A DNA stretch of 64,000 nucleotides from Heterodera schachtii (taxonomy: Eukaryota > Nematoda > Chromadorea > Rhabditida > Heteroderidae): contig SIJG01000009.1 in the NCBI GenBank assembly GCA_023374025.1, positions 1,107,551 through 1,171,550 on the forward strand, read 5' to 3'. The notes beneath the pieces were generated by a model. It searched no databases and was not told where the DNA came from. It saw nothing but the letters and a program-made list of their open reading frames with translations. Both the position numbers and the translations under genes were made by a program. Positions 1 through 10,873 of the stretch are shown piece by piece (within the stretch, counting starts at the first letter, position 1; every line of letters begins with the position of its first letter).

Positions 1-44
1 AGAATATTCAGATTCACGATTAATTTCCTATTGTTTTAATTTGT

Positions 45-140
45 TTTTCAGTCAAAAAATACGGTGTTTGAAAATTCCAATTCAGAAGCTGTCCAATGTT
101 TTTCTGGCCTTTGCCCAGGCTCGCCTTTTTGACTTGGAAG
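45..140 (+). pseudogene. BACK-region exon fragment of a BTB-BACK-MATH gene
   Basis: A TTTTCAG acceptor is followed by sequence matching exon 4 of the neighbouring BTB genes (the stretch ending AFAQARLFDLE, then a GTGACA donor). About 20 bases that encode the start of the BACK helix in the other copies are missing, which shifts the frame and brings in a stop. No other exon of this copy lies between here and gene A. It is either the edge of a gene extending left of the window or a solo exon remnant. It lies on the same strand as gene A. Confidence 0.6.
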
Positions 141-858
141 TGACAAAAAAACAAATAATTTTTGTACAGAAATTCATTTCGGCATTTGTTTTGCATAATA
201 TCGGAGGAACCAAGATTTTTCTATGCTAAAAACGAGATGAACAATATATTTCGTAAATATTATTGACTGAATTTTTTTGCATAAACAATAATAAATAATC
301 CTCATTATGGATCAATTCCACGATGTAAGAAAACATAGCACATACTATCTCTCCGCTTCTCTTTTTCTTTTCGTTTTCTCTCAGTTTGACGTACTATCTC
401 TTCATTTTTAAATAGAAAAAACAACAACATTTCCTTTTCTCTCTGTGTCGCTTTTTTGCTTTTTTTCCTTTGTCAAATCTTCCCTAAATTTAGCATAGCG
501 ATGGAAAAAATCTGAACAATTGAAGTGTTTTTATGGCGAATTATTATGTATGGAGTGAAGAATTTTACCTTTTTTTTTCTCTCGTTTTGGTCTACTATTT
601 TTGTGCCACTAAGACCATGATGAAATTTGCTGATTTTAATAATTTGCTTTTTTTGGATGGTACGCTTGGAAAAAAAAATTATTTTTTATTTTTTTGCTCA
701 ATTGGCCCGTGGGAAGTACTGTAGTTGAGGTGGAGAAAAAAATTTTGAATTTTTAATTTTGAAACGGAGCCTAGTTCCCACTCCTTGCCTTCATTACTCA
801 ACTTTATTGTTCGAAATTGTAGCGAAGAATTTTTTTTTACCTAATTATTACCAAATAA
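141..858. other. Spacer upstream of gene A, no gene seen
   Basis: AT-rich sequence with TC-rich runs around 340-475. I see no coding exon, repeat with defined ends or RNA gene. It may hold the promoter of gene A, but I could not identify a specific core element. Confidence 0.5.
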
Positions 859-3222
859 ATGTCTCTGCCGTCATCAGAGTCAGCGAATTTGTCGGATCGG
901 ATGAAAGTGTTGTTGAGCACGGCCAATGGGGCGGACATTCACTTTTTGGTGGGGGAGGAAAAAAAGGTAAAAAAAATTCGAAAAGAAAGATCATTTTTAT
1001 TTTTTAGCTTTTTCGAGCCCACAAACACATTTTGACGTTGAGTTCGGAAGTGTTCGAAGCAATGTTCCGTTATGACGCCCAAAATGCAAAAAGCGAAGGT
1101 GGAAAAGCATTACAAATTTAATTTTCAAATTTTTAGCCTTTTCCGCAGAACAGTCAAAACCCGTGAAGGTGCCCGACATTGAGCCAGAAGCGTTCAGAGT
1201 GATGCTCAGCTTCATTTACGCGGATGATTTCAGCGGATTGAACGGAGAGAATGCAATGGCAGTGCTTTACGCGGGTCGAAATTAATTTTTAATGGGATTA
1301 AATTAATGGGGGGGGGGGGGGGGTGTGGTCCGGCAGTGCCAATAGGCACTGCCGGGGAAAAACTAATTTTTAATGAGTTTTCTAAGAAAATCTTTCCACC
1401 ATTTATTGTCGGCGACTCCCCCCGGGGGCAACGCAAATTCATACAACTAATATTCACGAGCTGATTCTTTTACGAGTTCTTTTATCAACAATTGTTGCAT
1501 TTATTACCTCAAATAATGTTGTGCGCACTTTGTGAATTTGTGCGTATTTTTGTTGTTTTTTTTTGGCGTGTGACCCAAAAGAGGAAAAAATAATAAAATA
1601 AATAGTAATATTTTTTTTTCCATTTTATACATTTCAGCCAAAAAATACAGCGTCAATAGGCTGATCGGTCATTGTCTTCAAATTCCCATTCCGAAGCTGC
1701 CCAATGTTTTCTTGGCATATGCCCAGGCTCGTCTTTTAGACCCGGAGGTGGGAAAATTGATCACGTTATGATCAGTTTATTAAATTTTCGGTGAAACTGT
1801 CCTTGAACTCTTCCATTGACAAAAATTTTCAAAAATATGAAAATATACTGAAGGCTTTTGGGATCATCGCTGATAATATGGCAACAATTCTGCACTAAAT
1901 TGAGTTTCAGACCCTAGCCCGTAGCCAGATAATTTTGGGCGATCCGAAAAGATCTTTTTTATGCTCTTCGGGTCAAAAATGTTTTTTTCCAGGATTTTTT
2001 TCAAATCAGCGCCAAAAGCAAAAATGGATTGTATCCGCTTTTCGCTAAAAAAAGGCTTTTTTTAGGGTCCATTTTAATGGCTATTTTCCAAAAATAATTC
2101 ACATATTTCTTAGGGTTTTGCTCACCAATGTTTGCGTTACATTTGTCAAAATGCGCGCCAATTGTTCGGATCTGAAGAATTTTTGCAAATTGATCAGAAT
2201 TTGCTGTGTGAATTATTCGAACGTGATCAATTACTGATCAACGACGAATTTGAAATTTGGCAAGCTGTAATTACGACTTTTATTTTATTGTATTTAATTA
2301 TATTTATTTATTTTTAATTTAGGCACTTCGTTGGGCTGACGAAAAGTGGCGTCAAAAGGGTAATAATGTGTGTTCTGCCAAAAAGCGTCGTGCTTTGCTT
2401 GGTCCGGCACTGTTCAAAATTCGCTTTCCTCTCATCTCACCGGAGGAATTTACCAAAAGCATCGGTAGCAATTTTTAAAATTAAAAAAAATTAATTTATA
2501 TATTTTTTGCAGTTCCTTCTGGCGTTTTGACTAACGATGAATTTGTCTCCATTTATCAATTCTATTCCCACCCCAATCTCCGTGGTGTGCTCGGGCTTAA
2601 AACGTTGAAATTTCCATGGCATGGAAGAATTTGTGATTGGAACGTAGCCAAGGGCAACAGGGGGACACTCGCATTGGAAATTGAGAAATTTTCTGCATTT
2701 GCGCGAGAGGAAGTGAAAAGTTACCGAAAAAGTGGCACCGATGTTTTCATAAACGGACTTCCGTGGAAAATATTTGCACAGATTACAAAGAAAAATGACA
2801 GCACAGATAAATGGTTGGTCTTTGGCTTTTGGTGCACCGCTCCAAAAGAAGGTGAAAACAAAAAGTTAATGTTAAATTTTAATTACTTTTAATTTGATTG
2901 CCAAAGATGGAAATTGGAGTTGCAAATGTTCGGCAACCCTTCGAATTGTTTCACAAAAGAGCGGAACGGAGGATTTTACGAGAAAATATGACAGAGGATT
3001 TAATAACGAAATGTTTTGTTGGCGATTCCCATTTCTCATTACTTTTACGGTGAGTGGCGGTCAAAATCCCTTTTCATAGTTTAATAAATTAGTAAAATTA
3101 AGGAATTGATGGATCCGAGCAAAGGATTTTACGACAAAATTGAAGACAGAGTGATTTTTACCATTGATTTCAGTGTGGAAGAGGAAAAAGGAACAAAAAA
3201 GCGGAAATTATCCGATGGATAA
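859..3222 (+). CDS. Gene A: BTB-BACK-MATH protein, 447 aa, nine exons
   Basis: Exons: 859-966, 1008-1098, 1137-1274, 1638-1747, 2114-2266, 2323-2464, 2513-2851, 2907-3049, 3103-3222. Joined they give 1344 nt with no internal stop and GT-AG introns throughout. Residues 1-115 are a BTB/POZ fold (ADIHFLVG, LFRAHKHIL, then VMLSFIYAD). Residues about 115-245 are a BACK-type helical region. Residues about 275-408 are a MATH domain (LPWKIFAQI, then GNWSCKCSATLRIVS and FPFLITF). A short basic tail ends in KKRKLSDG. The start codon was chosen because the same N-terminal length and motif (DRMK-LLS) occur in genes B-D. BTB-MATH proteins of other animals act as Cullin-3 substrate adaptors, MATH binding the substrate; that role is inferred here. 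The tail resembles a nuclear localisation signal. Gene A is convergent with gene B. Confidence 0.85.
1330..1355. repeat. Dispersed GC hairpin repeat, copy in intron 3 of gene A
   Basis: A perfect 11-bp stem with arms CCGGCAGTGCC and GGCACTGCCGG around the loop AATA. It follows a run of G and is followed by GGAAAAA. It is one of at least ten copies of the same hairpin core in the window. Confidence 0.7.
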
Positions 3223-3533
3223 GCCCTTCCAATCACTCACTTTCTGTTGATTTGATCATTTGCAAATTTTATGCAATAATTTTTTTATATTATTTATTCC
3301 TGAATTTTTCTTTTTTTTATTACTCAAAAAGTTTACCATAGAATCCTATCAAAAATTCAAATTTCTGAGTTTTTAAGGATAAATTATGAAATTAAATTCA
3401 TTTCCGCTGGGGTGTAAATTGCATACCTAATTATTTAAGTGGCATAAAAGTCCAAAATAATGTTTCCTAGTATAGAGAATAATGGCTTTAAAAATGAGAT
3501 TTCCGGGCTAAAAGTGTTTTAGTGTATTCTAAG

Positions 3534-3597
3534 CAGGGCTGGGCGTAACTGGATTTTCAATTACGGATCCCGTAATCCGTCATTACGCCCAGCCCTG
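3534..3597. mobile_element. 64-bp hAT-like MITE with 8-bp target duplication
   Basis: The element begins CAGGGCTGGGCGTAA and ends with its exact reverse complement. It is flanked on both sides by ATTCTAAG (3526-3533 and 3598-3605). The 8-bp target-site duplication and the CAGGG end are typical of the hAT superfamily. The interior holds a second palindrome (ATTACGGATCCCGTAAT). It is far too short to encode anything. Confidence 0.8.
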
Positions 3598-3780
3598 ATT
3601 CTAAGCGAGCGCCGAAAAAAGGTTCCCGTTGATTCGTCAGTGAAAATTAATTATTAGCCAAACATTACAAAAAATTCAAAATGTTCCAGTAATAAGAACA
3701 GTCAGCTTGGCTACGCGAAAATCAGCTACACTTAACATATCATACTCAAAACTCATAAATACAAACTTATTAGTAAGAAA

Positions 3781-3872
3781 CAGGGGTGGAGCGCGGACAG
3801 AAAGACTATGCGGTCGCTCAAAAGCAGACTTAAATTGCCGCGGTTGCTGGTCGCGATCTCGCTCCACCCCTG
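3781..3872. mobile_element. 92-bp hAT-like MITE
   Basis: Ends are CAGGGGTGGAGCG and its reverse complement CGCTCCACCCCTG. The flanking 8-mers GTAAGAAA and GTAAGATT agree at 6 of 8 positions, consistent with an older 8-bp target duplication. The interior is GC-rich (CGCGG, GGTCGCGATC). A related left end (CAGGGGTGGGAGGCGCGACC) occurs near 16,203 without a matching right end. Confidence 0.65.
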
Positions 3873-3911
3873 GTAAGATTTAAAAGCGAAATTCCGAGAT
3901 TATGAAGAATG

Positions 3912-4015
3912 AATGGGTGGGGGTCAAATGGGTGGGGGTCAAATGGGCGCCGCCAAATGGGCGCTGCCAAATCGGCGCCAATCAAATGGGCGCCAGCCAA
4001 ATGGGCGCCAGACCC
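3912..4015. repeat. Minisatellite of about 13 bp (CAAATGGGCGCC units)
   Basis: Imperfect tandem units of GGGTCAAATGGG and CCAAATGGGCGC, about eight in all. The same motif occurs at 13,981-14,014 and, inverted, at 14,206-14,218, so it belongs to a dispersed family and is not a purely local expansion. Confidence 0.65.
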
Positions 4016-4646
4016 CTTTCTTTCCCTACAATTATATTTTTGAACATCAACAGGGGTTTTACAAATAATTTACCTAATATAATTATGAGGAAGGACTGGA
4101 GGCTGGTTGGGAGCCCAATCGGAGTGACTCAGAAAATTTCCAAACCATTTTGTGCTCAAAAAGTGCAGGTTTTTCATTTCATATTGTTGAAAAAAGTCAA
4201 AAATCATAAAATTTATTAAACAAAACCCTAAGCATCATCTGATAATTTACAGAATAAAAAAACGGAAAAGAAAGCCCAAAAAGTATTAAAAGTCGTTACA
4301 CTGACAGGATTCGAACCCGACCCGCAGAATTAGTGCCTAAGAATCCACGGGTACGAAGGGATTCTGAGGCCTTAACGACGTTCTAAGTAAAACCTGAATG
4401 TAGATTCGTGATCAGTGGGCTAATAGCCCAGGAAATATTTTTCAACTCATATTTGGCCTTTAAAAAATTTATAAAATTTCTTAGGATATCATTTTCTATC
4501 ATATAATTAATACTGAAATGAATTATTTGCTGAAGAAATATTATCGTAGTTGTTGAGCATACAATTAAAAAATAATCTATGTCAATTATTTGTAAAACCC
4601 CTGTTGATGTTCAAAAATATAATTGTAGGGAAAGAAAGGGGTCTGG
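4008..4646. mobile_element. 639-bp element with perfect 63-bp terminal inverted repeats
   Basis: Bases 4008-4070 and 4584-4646 are exact inverted copies (they begin CCAGACCCCTTTCTTTCC). The interior is AT-rich and noncoding except for a tRNA-like hairpin segment at 4292-4379. The left end abuts the CAAATGGGCGCC minisatellite. No clear target duplication was found, so the superfamily is unassigned. Perfect 63-bp arms imply recent movement or arm homogenisation. Confidence 0.75.
4292..4379 (-). other. tRNA-like structured sequence with a B-box
   Basis: Read on the minus strand, the ends GTCGTTA and TAACGAC form a 7-bp acceptor-like stem. Near the 3' end is GGTTCGAATCC, a perfect match to the RNA polymerase III B-box consensus. 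The part expected to hold D and anticodon arms forms instead one long hairpin (GCCTCAGAATCC with GGATTCTTAGGC, 11 of 12 paired). It is therefore not a normal tRNA. It may be a degenerate tRNA gene or a tRNA-derived SINE head carried inside the TIR element. Confidence 0.45.
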
Positions 4647-4852
4647 CTAAAAGTAGCACAGACCAGACAAAACACAAATTATTTTATGATATGTAAGTGA
4701 CAGGCCCAAATATAGGTTGATAATCGAGCAAATAACTTTATTTTGAATTAAAATGTCAAATGAATTCAATTTAAGAAACATAAAATGTTTTTTCATAAAA
4801 AATTATTTTTATCACTGACAAAATTCCTTATTGACGAAATCACATGTTGCCG

Positions 4853-5200
4853 AAGCCAAAGGTACTCAAGGAACCATTTTCTCAGACATTTTGGTCATAA
4901 CATTTTTGAAACAGCGAAATTTTGAAATTTGCAGGCTAATAGAAAACAATTAGAGCTAACTATCGAATTAATAATTTATAACGAAAATTTTTTCATTAGA
5001 CATAAAATAATTTTGACCATCAAAAATTCTGACCAAAACTTTCTTAGAATCAATAAAATTAAGAAATTTTGTTATCATTCGATAGCCCAAGTGTTTTCTA
5101 TTAGTGCAAAATTCAAAAAAAAAATTTGGCTAAGTTTTAAAAAAATTATGACCAAAAATGTCTGAGAACCTAGTTCCCTGAGTACTTTGGCCATAAATGT
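4853..5200. repeat. Inverted-repeat pair, about 350-bp MITE-like
   Basis: Arms at about 4853-4912 and 5145-5200 are imperfect inverted copies of about 50 bp (shared core TCTCAGACATTTTGGTCATAA and its complement). The interior is AT-rich and noncoding. Its boundaries are approximate. Confidence 0.5.
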
Positions 5201-5305
5201 TTAAGTTTGTTGGAAAGTAAAAAATTATGGGCAGTTTTAATTAAAAATTTTCAATTGATAGTTTTTTATGTAACGCCCTTATTGATGGTTTTAATTAGGG
5301 CTGCA

Positions 5306-5418
5306 CGGGTCCGGGTATTTGGGCAAAAATCGGGTCCGGATATTGCCGGGTCTCGAAAAGCCTGGTCCGGGTCCAAGATTTTAAACCGGGTCCGGGTATC
5401 GGGTCCAAACGGGTCCTG
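5306..5418. repeat. Degenerate CGGGTCCGGG repeat block
   Basis: Six or more irregular copies of CGGGTCCGGG or CGGGTCC in about 110 bases, resembling the subterminal repeats of the CGGGATCC element in gene B. No paired right end was found, so it may be a truncated relative. Confidence 0.5.
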
Positions 5419-5601
5419 AAAAAAATCCAAAAAATATTTTTTTTTCAAATTAGGTATTTTTTCTTAAAATAAAAGCTTATACTTAGGGGCGGCCATGAAT
5501 TTTTTTTTTTTTGTAATTCTTAATGCGATTTGTATCGGATTTTGTCCAAAAAATTACTAAATTTTGAGCCAATTTTTTTTATGAAAAATAAGAATTTCTG
5601 T

Positions 5602-5627
5602 CCGGCGGTGCCGAAAGGCTCCGCCGG
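5602..5627. repeat. Dispersed GC hairpin repeat copy
   Basis: CCGGCGGTGCC, loop GAAA, then GGCTCCGCCGG, flanked by GGAAAAATTTG as in the other copies of this family. Confidence 0.65.
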
Positions 5628-6147
5628 GAAAAATTTGGGAATTTTGGCCATATTTTTAGCAGATTTTCAACAAAAATTAGTAGTTTTGTGGACTTTCGGA
5701 AAAATTTAGCGAAATTTTTACGAGAATTTGCGCTGCGAAACTTGCGCCTACCGTTGTGATTAGCTTTTTTGAATTTCTTTTAATTTTTTATTGTTGCATA
5801 GTAGTTTGAGTAAAATTCGTTGAGATTGCTAACTATTTTAAAAAAAAATTTTGACTGAGCGGCGCAAATGTCCATTTTTGCTGGTCGGCGCAAGTGTCGG
5901 GGCGCAAATGTCCGCGGCGCAAAGGTCGCAGCACGTTTTTATATAACGACTCAGCACCGTAAAACCACTGTTTTTGTACCAAATTATTTCCATTTAGAAA
6001 AACCCTTGGACCGCGATTCTGCAGTATTACGATTGCCTTACTTTTAGTTAATTTATTCGAGAATTCAATTTAAAAAATAGAAAGGCGAAAACTCCTAAAA
6101 TAAACATAAAATAAACTAACTTTTTTTGCGCATTTTTAAACATTCGG

Positions 6148-6252
6148 GACTCCATTTTTAGGCAAATGCCTAAAAATTTATGTGCACTTGATACGCGCTC
6201 AGATAAGCATGAAAAACGCATTTTCTGCTGTGCTTAAAAATCGCATCCCTAA
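6148..6252. mobile_element. Shortened relative of the AGGGATGCG hAT-like family
   Basis: The internal sequence (TTTTTAGGCAAATGCC, ATACGCGCTCAGATAAGCA, AAAACGCATTTTC) and the right end AAAATCGCATCCCTA match the 474-bp element at 17,464-17,937. Here the middle is deleted and the left end has diverged. No target duplication was recognised. Confidence 0.55.
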
Positions 6253-6330
6253 TAATAATATAAGACTTATTTTAAAATTCTGAAAAGAGAAAAATATGAC
6301 ACAACGAAGTTGGTAAAAAAGTTGTTTTGT

Positions 6331-9300
6331 TCAGAACGATTTGTCCATTTTTCCTTCTTTCACAATGACATCGATGGCCAACGTCACTAAGTCCTCATTT
6401 TTGTCGTATAATCCCTTTTCCGGGTCCATCAATTCCTTAATTATTTTCAATCAATTAAAATTAATTGGGAGACTTTGATTTGGTGCTCACAGAAAGAGTA
6501 ATGAAATTTTCTAATCCCTGAATTGTAGATTTATTGTCAAAAATATGGTCTGATTTTCGCGCAAAGATCTTCGCCCCGAAACTTTGTGAAACAATTCGAA
6601 AAGTTGCCGAACATTCGCAGCTCCAAATTGGGCCTTAATGAGAAATAAACAAGGTAATTAAGAGTTTAATGAACCCTTTAAAAGAGCCCACCTCTTTTTG
6701 GAGCGGTGCACCAAAGGGAAAAGCCCAGCCATTTTCGGTTGCCCTCCATTTGAATTTCTGCCAATATTTTCCACGGGAATCCCCTGATGAACACGGCGGA
6801 TTCGCTGTAGCGTTCGCTCCCAAAACCCTCTCGCACAAATTCAGAAAATTCCTCAATTTCCAACGCGAGCGTCCCTCTGCTGCCCACGGAAATGTTCCAA
6901 TCGGAAATTCGCACTTGGCACGGAAATTTCAACGGCACGTCACGAGAATTTGGGTGGCATTTGAAGTGGTAAAGTTCGAACATTACTTCAACAGTCAAAA
7001 CGCCAGAAGGAACTGAAAAAAAAGAATAAGCAAATGAATGAGTTAAAAAGGTGCTATGTGATTTCGACAGTGGTTGATTTCGACAATGATTGATCTCGAC
7101 AGTGAGTGATTTCAACAGTGAACTATTTCGCTTTTTTTCACTGTCTGCGTGTGATTTCGACAACGAGTGAATTCGACAATGATTGGTTTCGACAGTATCA
7201 GAAAAATTGTGAATTCGACAGAGATTGATTTCGACAGTACCGGTAAATTTAAAAAAACACGAGTATATGAAAAATTGAAGCCTAAAATGAAGTGGTATGA
7301 GCACGTTCAAAGATTAATTTAGGATTACGATTTTCAAAATCTTCGAAGGGTCTTGTGGATCGTGATTTTGCTCTCCATGTCACCATTCATTTATAATTTT
7401 TTCACAATTATTTCAATACCAAGTATAACTTTTTATGTACAAGTCGTAGCCCTACCATTCCAAAGAAAATTCGGTAGTAAATTTTGTGCTCTTTAAAAGG
7501 AGCTTATTAAAAATTTACCTGGAAATTTTCCCAACTCCCTATGAACTTTTTTTTTCTAAAATTTCAGCGATTTTCAACGTATTTTGTGGTGTCCCGATCA
7601 CCATGAAGGAATGATCTGATCAAGTTGGGGTAAAAGAATTTTTTGATGAAGATCAAAAGACAAGCAAGCATGAATTATCTCAGATTTTTATATGAACTAT
7701 GAGATGGTTTTTCATGTTTGAGTCAAGGCTTTTTTCCGCCCCTTTTTTGGGTAGTCTGATCAGGCGATTTATTCATGGGAATGAATATTGTGGTGTGCTA
7801 AATTTTCAGTCGAAATTTAAAATTTACAAATTTTTAGTCATCTTAAGCCAAGACTTTTTTCCACCACTATATCACTTCATTTTAGGCTCCAATTTTTCAT
7901 ATACTCGTGTTTTTTTTTAATTTACCGGTACTGTCGAAATCAATCTCTGTCGAATTCACAATTTTTCTGATACTGTCGAAATCAATCATTGTCGAATTCA
8001 CTCGTTGTCGAAATCACACGCAGACAGTGAAAAAAAGCGAAATAGTTCACTGTCGAAATCACCTGGCACGGTTAAAAAAGCACAGAAAAAAGGTAAATTT
8101 TGATAATTATAATCAAAACTTTACCAATGATTTGTGAAAATTGCTCTGTTGAGATGAGAGGAAAACGAATTTTGAAAAGTGCCGGGCCAAGCGCAGAACG
8201 ACGATTCTCAGCGGAACATTCAATGGCATTTTGACGGCACTTTTCATCGGCCCAACGGAGTGCCTAATTAATGAAAAACAAGTGAATCAATAAAATGCAA
8301 AATTAAAAAGTACAGTTTTCCAAATTTCAAACTCATTGCTGATCTCCAACTGATCACGTTCGAATAATTCACACAACAATTTCTGGTCAATGACAAAAAA
8401 TTCCTCCGATCTGAACAATGCTTCCGCATTTTGACAAATATAAAGCAAACATTGGTGGGAAAAAGCCTAAATAATTTATCTTTAAAGATTTAGACAAAAA
8501 AGCCAATTTGGGTCTTTGGATCATAAATTTAAACACATTAATTGATTGGAAGTAACTTAAAATATTTTGAATATTTATTTAATAATTTACGAGAAAAATA
8601 AAAATAGCTTGAAAATATTGAATGAAAAATTTGCAGCTGTAAAAAATATTAATAGTTTTTTACGTAATGAAACAATAAAAATAGAAAATAGGCCCATTTT
8701 GAAAGACCAAAAAGAGGTAAAATTTTAAAAGAAATAAAAGAAAAAAAAATTAATTTCATTTTAGTATAGAGGCGAAAAACATCTTTCCCCAAGGCACATA
8801 TCGACACCCATCCCCCTTTCCCAAAGTTTTTGGAAAAAGTGTGCCGCAAAAAGGCATTTAAAACCCAAAAAGGGTCGTCGATTGATTTACAATTAGAGAC
8901 CGGACGGGATCGGGATCCCGCGGGATTTCTTCGGGATCCCGCGGGATTAAATTCGGGATCCCGACCTCGGGATCCGTCCCGAACGATTTTTTAAATTCAT
9001 CGGGATTGATCGGGATCGGGATTTCATCAGGATCCCGAACCGGGATCCCTCCCGATCATTTTACCAATCCCGCGGGATCCCGCGGGATTGAAGTCATGAT
9101 AATTTTTCGAAAAATCTCCATTTTTTAATTAATATCTTGAGTTTTAAATTAAAAATATTGTCATTTGCGAATTTTTCTTAAAAAATCCGTAAAAATCCCA
9201 AAAAATTTCCACAGGTCTCCAAAATTCCAATAAAATTTTCAAAGTTTAACGTAAAAGTTGGCCATTTTGTGTCTTTTATTTTTTTCAAAAAAGAATTAAC

Positions 9301-10873
9301 AAAAAATTTTTAATTCCGAAAATATTATTTTAAAACTTTTAGGTAATATTATGACACAACAATTTCTAAGAATTTTGTGCAAAAAATTAGATTAGAAATT
9401 GTTGTCTACGTATTTTTCCTTCGGTGCATATCTGCAGCGCCGGACTCCAAAATCCTTATTTTCCTGAAAATTTTGCTCAAAATCGCTAAAAAATTTTGGT
9501 TTTTTTGGACAAAATCTGTTAACAAATTGCATCTAAAATTACAAAAAATTTTCCCGTCGGTGCCTATCGGCACCGCCGGCCTCCACCTTGTTCCCTAAAG
9601 TTTTTGAAAAAATCTCAGCAAAAAATCATAAAAATCTGATTTTTTGGCTCCGATGCACTTAACGATTTGCTAATTTTCCTCAAATTGTTAAAACTGATCA
9701 TAGGAGGCGAAAATATAAAAATTTATATTAATTAAATTGTAAAAAACAATTTAAAGCTATGTTGTTAAATGTTATAATTTTTGGTCCTAAAATCTGTTTT
9801 TTAGGCATGATATTCGAATTTCGAAAATTTTCTAAAAACCTGATATAATTCCCACTCCTATTTTTCTTCAATGGAATTGATCAATTATAAATATTAGATA
9901 AGCATTATAACAAAACTTAACACAAAACGTAAAAAAAATTGAGTTTTTGCAAATCCCGATAATCCCGCGGGATCCCGAAAAAAATCTTCGGGATTGATCG
10001 GGATCGGGATTCGGTCGGGATCCCGAGTCGGGATCCGTCCCGATTGTTTTTACGAAATGTTCGGGATTGATCGGGATCGGGATTCAGTCGGGATCCCTCC
10101 GACCCCAGTTGTCCGGTCTCTATTTACAATTTCAGTTAAACCCCCCCCCCCCCTTCCTTTTTCATGTTATTGGAGGCTAGCGCCAACTTCAGAATTCACT
10201 CACTTCTTCCAAGTCAAAAAGACGAGCCTGGGCATAGGCCATAAAAACATTGGGCAGATTTTGAATGGGAATTTGCAGACACTGAAAGATAAGCCCATCG
10301 ACGCCATACTTTTTGGCTAAAATTAAAAAACATTTTCAAAAGAAAAATAAACGAAAACAAAGGCCCATTAATTTAATTTGCTCCCATTAAATTTCGACCC
10401 GCGTAAAGCACTGCCAATGCGTTGTCTCCGTCCAATTCGCTCAAATCGTCCGCATAAATGAAGCTGAGCATCACTCTGAACGCAGCTGCTTTAACGTCGG
10501 GCACCTTCACGGGGCTTGACTGATCAGCGGAAAAAGCTAAAAATTATGAAAAATAAAAAAATATAAAATTAAAAAAATATATAAAGAATTTATTAAATAA
10601 TTGTTTTAATGCTTTTCCACCTTCGCTTTTTGTATTTTCATTGTCAAAATGGAACATCGCCTTAAACACTTCAGATGCCGTCATCAGAATGCATTTGTGT
10701 GCTCGAAAAAGCTAAAATAAAATGCAAATAAAAAATGAATTTTCTTTTTGAATTTTTCTTACCTTTTTTTCCTCGCCCACCAAAAATTGAATGTCCGCCC
10801 CATTGGCCGTGCTCAACAACACTTTCATCCGATCCGCCAAATTGTCCAACTTTAATTTAGGCGATAAAGCCAT
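6331..10873 (-). CDS. Gene B: BTB-BACK-MATH protein, 437 aa, nine exons
   Basis: Exons on the minus strand: 10763-10873, 10621-10711, 10399-10536, 10204-10316, 8314-8466, 8125-8263, 6692-7012, 6491-6633, 6331-6435. They join to 1314 nt without a stop. The order is BTB (residues 1-115, GADIQFLVG), BACK (about 115-248) and MATH (about 275-403; FPWKILAEI, then SCECSATFRIVS). The gene is long only because two transposon-like elements sit in its introns: the CGGGATCC element in intron 4 and the TCGAC inverted-repeat element in intron 6. The exons are unaffected, so a normal product is possible if both are spliced out. The MATH C-terminus is the most divergent of the cluster (GLENFITLS). A Cullin-3 adaptor role is inferred from the family. 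Confidence 0.83.
7068..8062. mobile_element. Foldback-type element with 190-bp inverted arms of TCGACAGTG repeats, intron 6 of gene B
   Basis: Bases 7106-7295 and 7873-8062 are inverted copies of about 190 bp with few mismatches. The outer part of each arm is made of short repeats (TTTCGAC followed by AATG or AGTG, spaced about 15-20 bases). The left side has three further repeat units outside the arm (7068-7105). The central 580 bases are AT-rich and noncoding. The long, internally repetitive arms resemble foldback elements. No target duplication was identified. Confidence 0.7.
8895..10121. mobile_element. 1227-bp Mutator-like non-autonomous element in intron 4 of gene B
   Basis: Terminal inverted repeats AGAGACCGGAC and GTCCGGTCTCT are flanked by a perfect 10-bp duplication ATTTACAATT (8885-8894 and 10122-10131). 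Both ends are packed with the palindrome CGGGATCCCG and variants (8905-9090 and 9957-10100). The middle is AT-rich and holds two GC hairpin-type motifs (near 9425 and at 9554-9579). A 9-11 bp duplication suits Mutator-like elements, but no transposase is present and the superfamily call is inference. Confidence 0.75.

Noticed and set aside
4292..4379. Functional tRNA gene
   Set aside because: The B-box and acceptor-like stem are good, but no D arm or anticodon arm can be folded; it is kept only as a tRNA-like sequence.
6678..7310. A 210-codon minus-strand frame as one protein
   Set aside because: Only its 3' part (6692-7012) is a real exon of gene B; the 5' part reads through the TCGAC inverted repeats in the intron.
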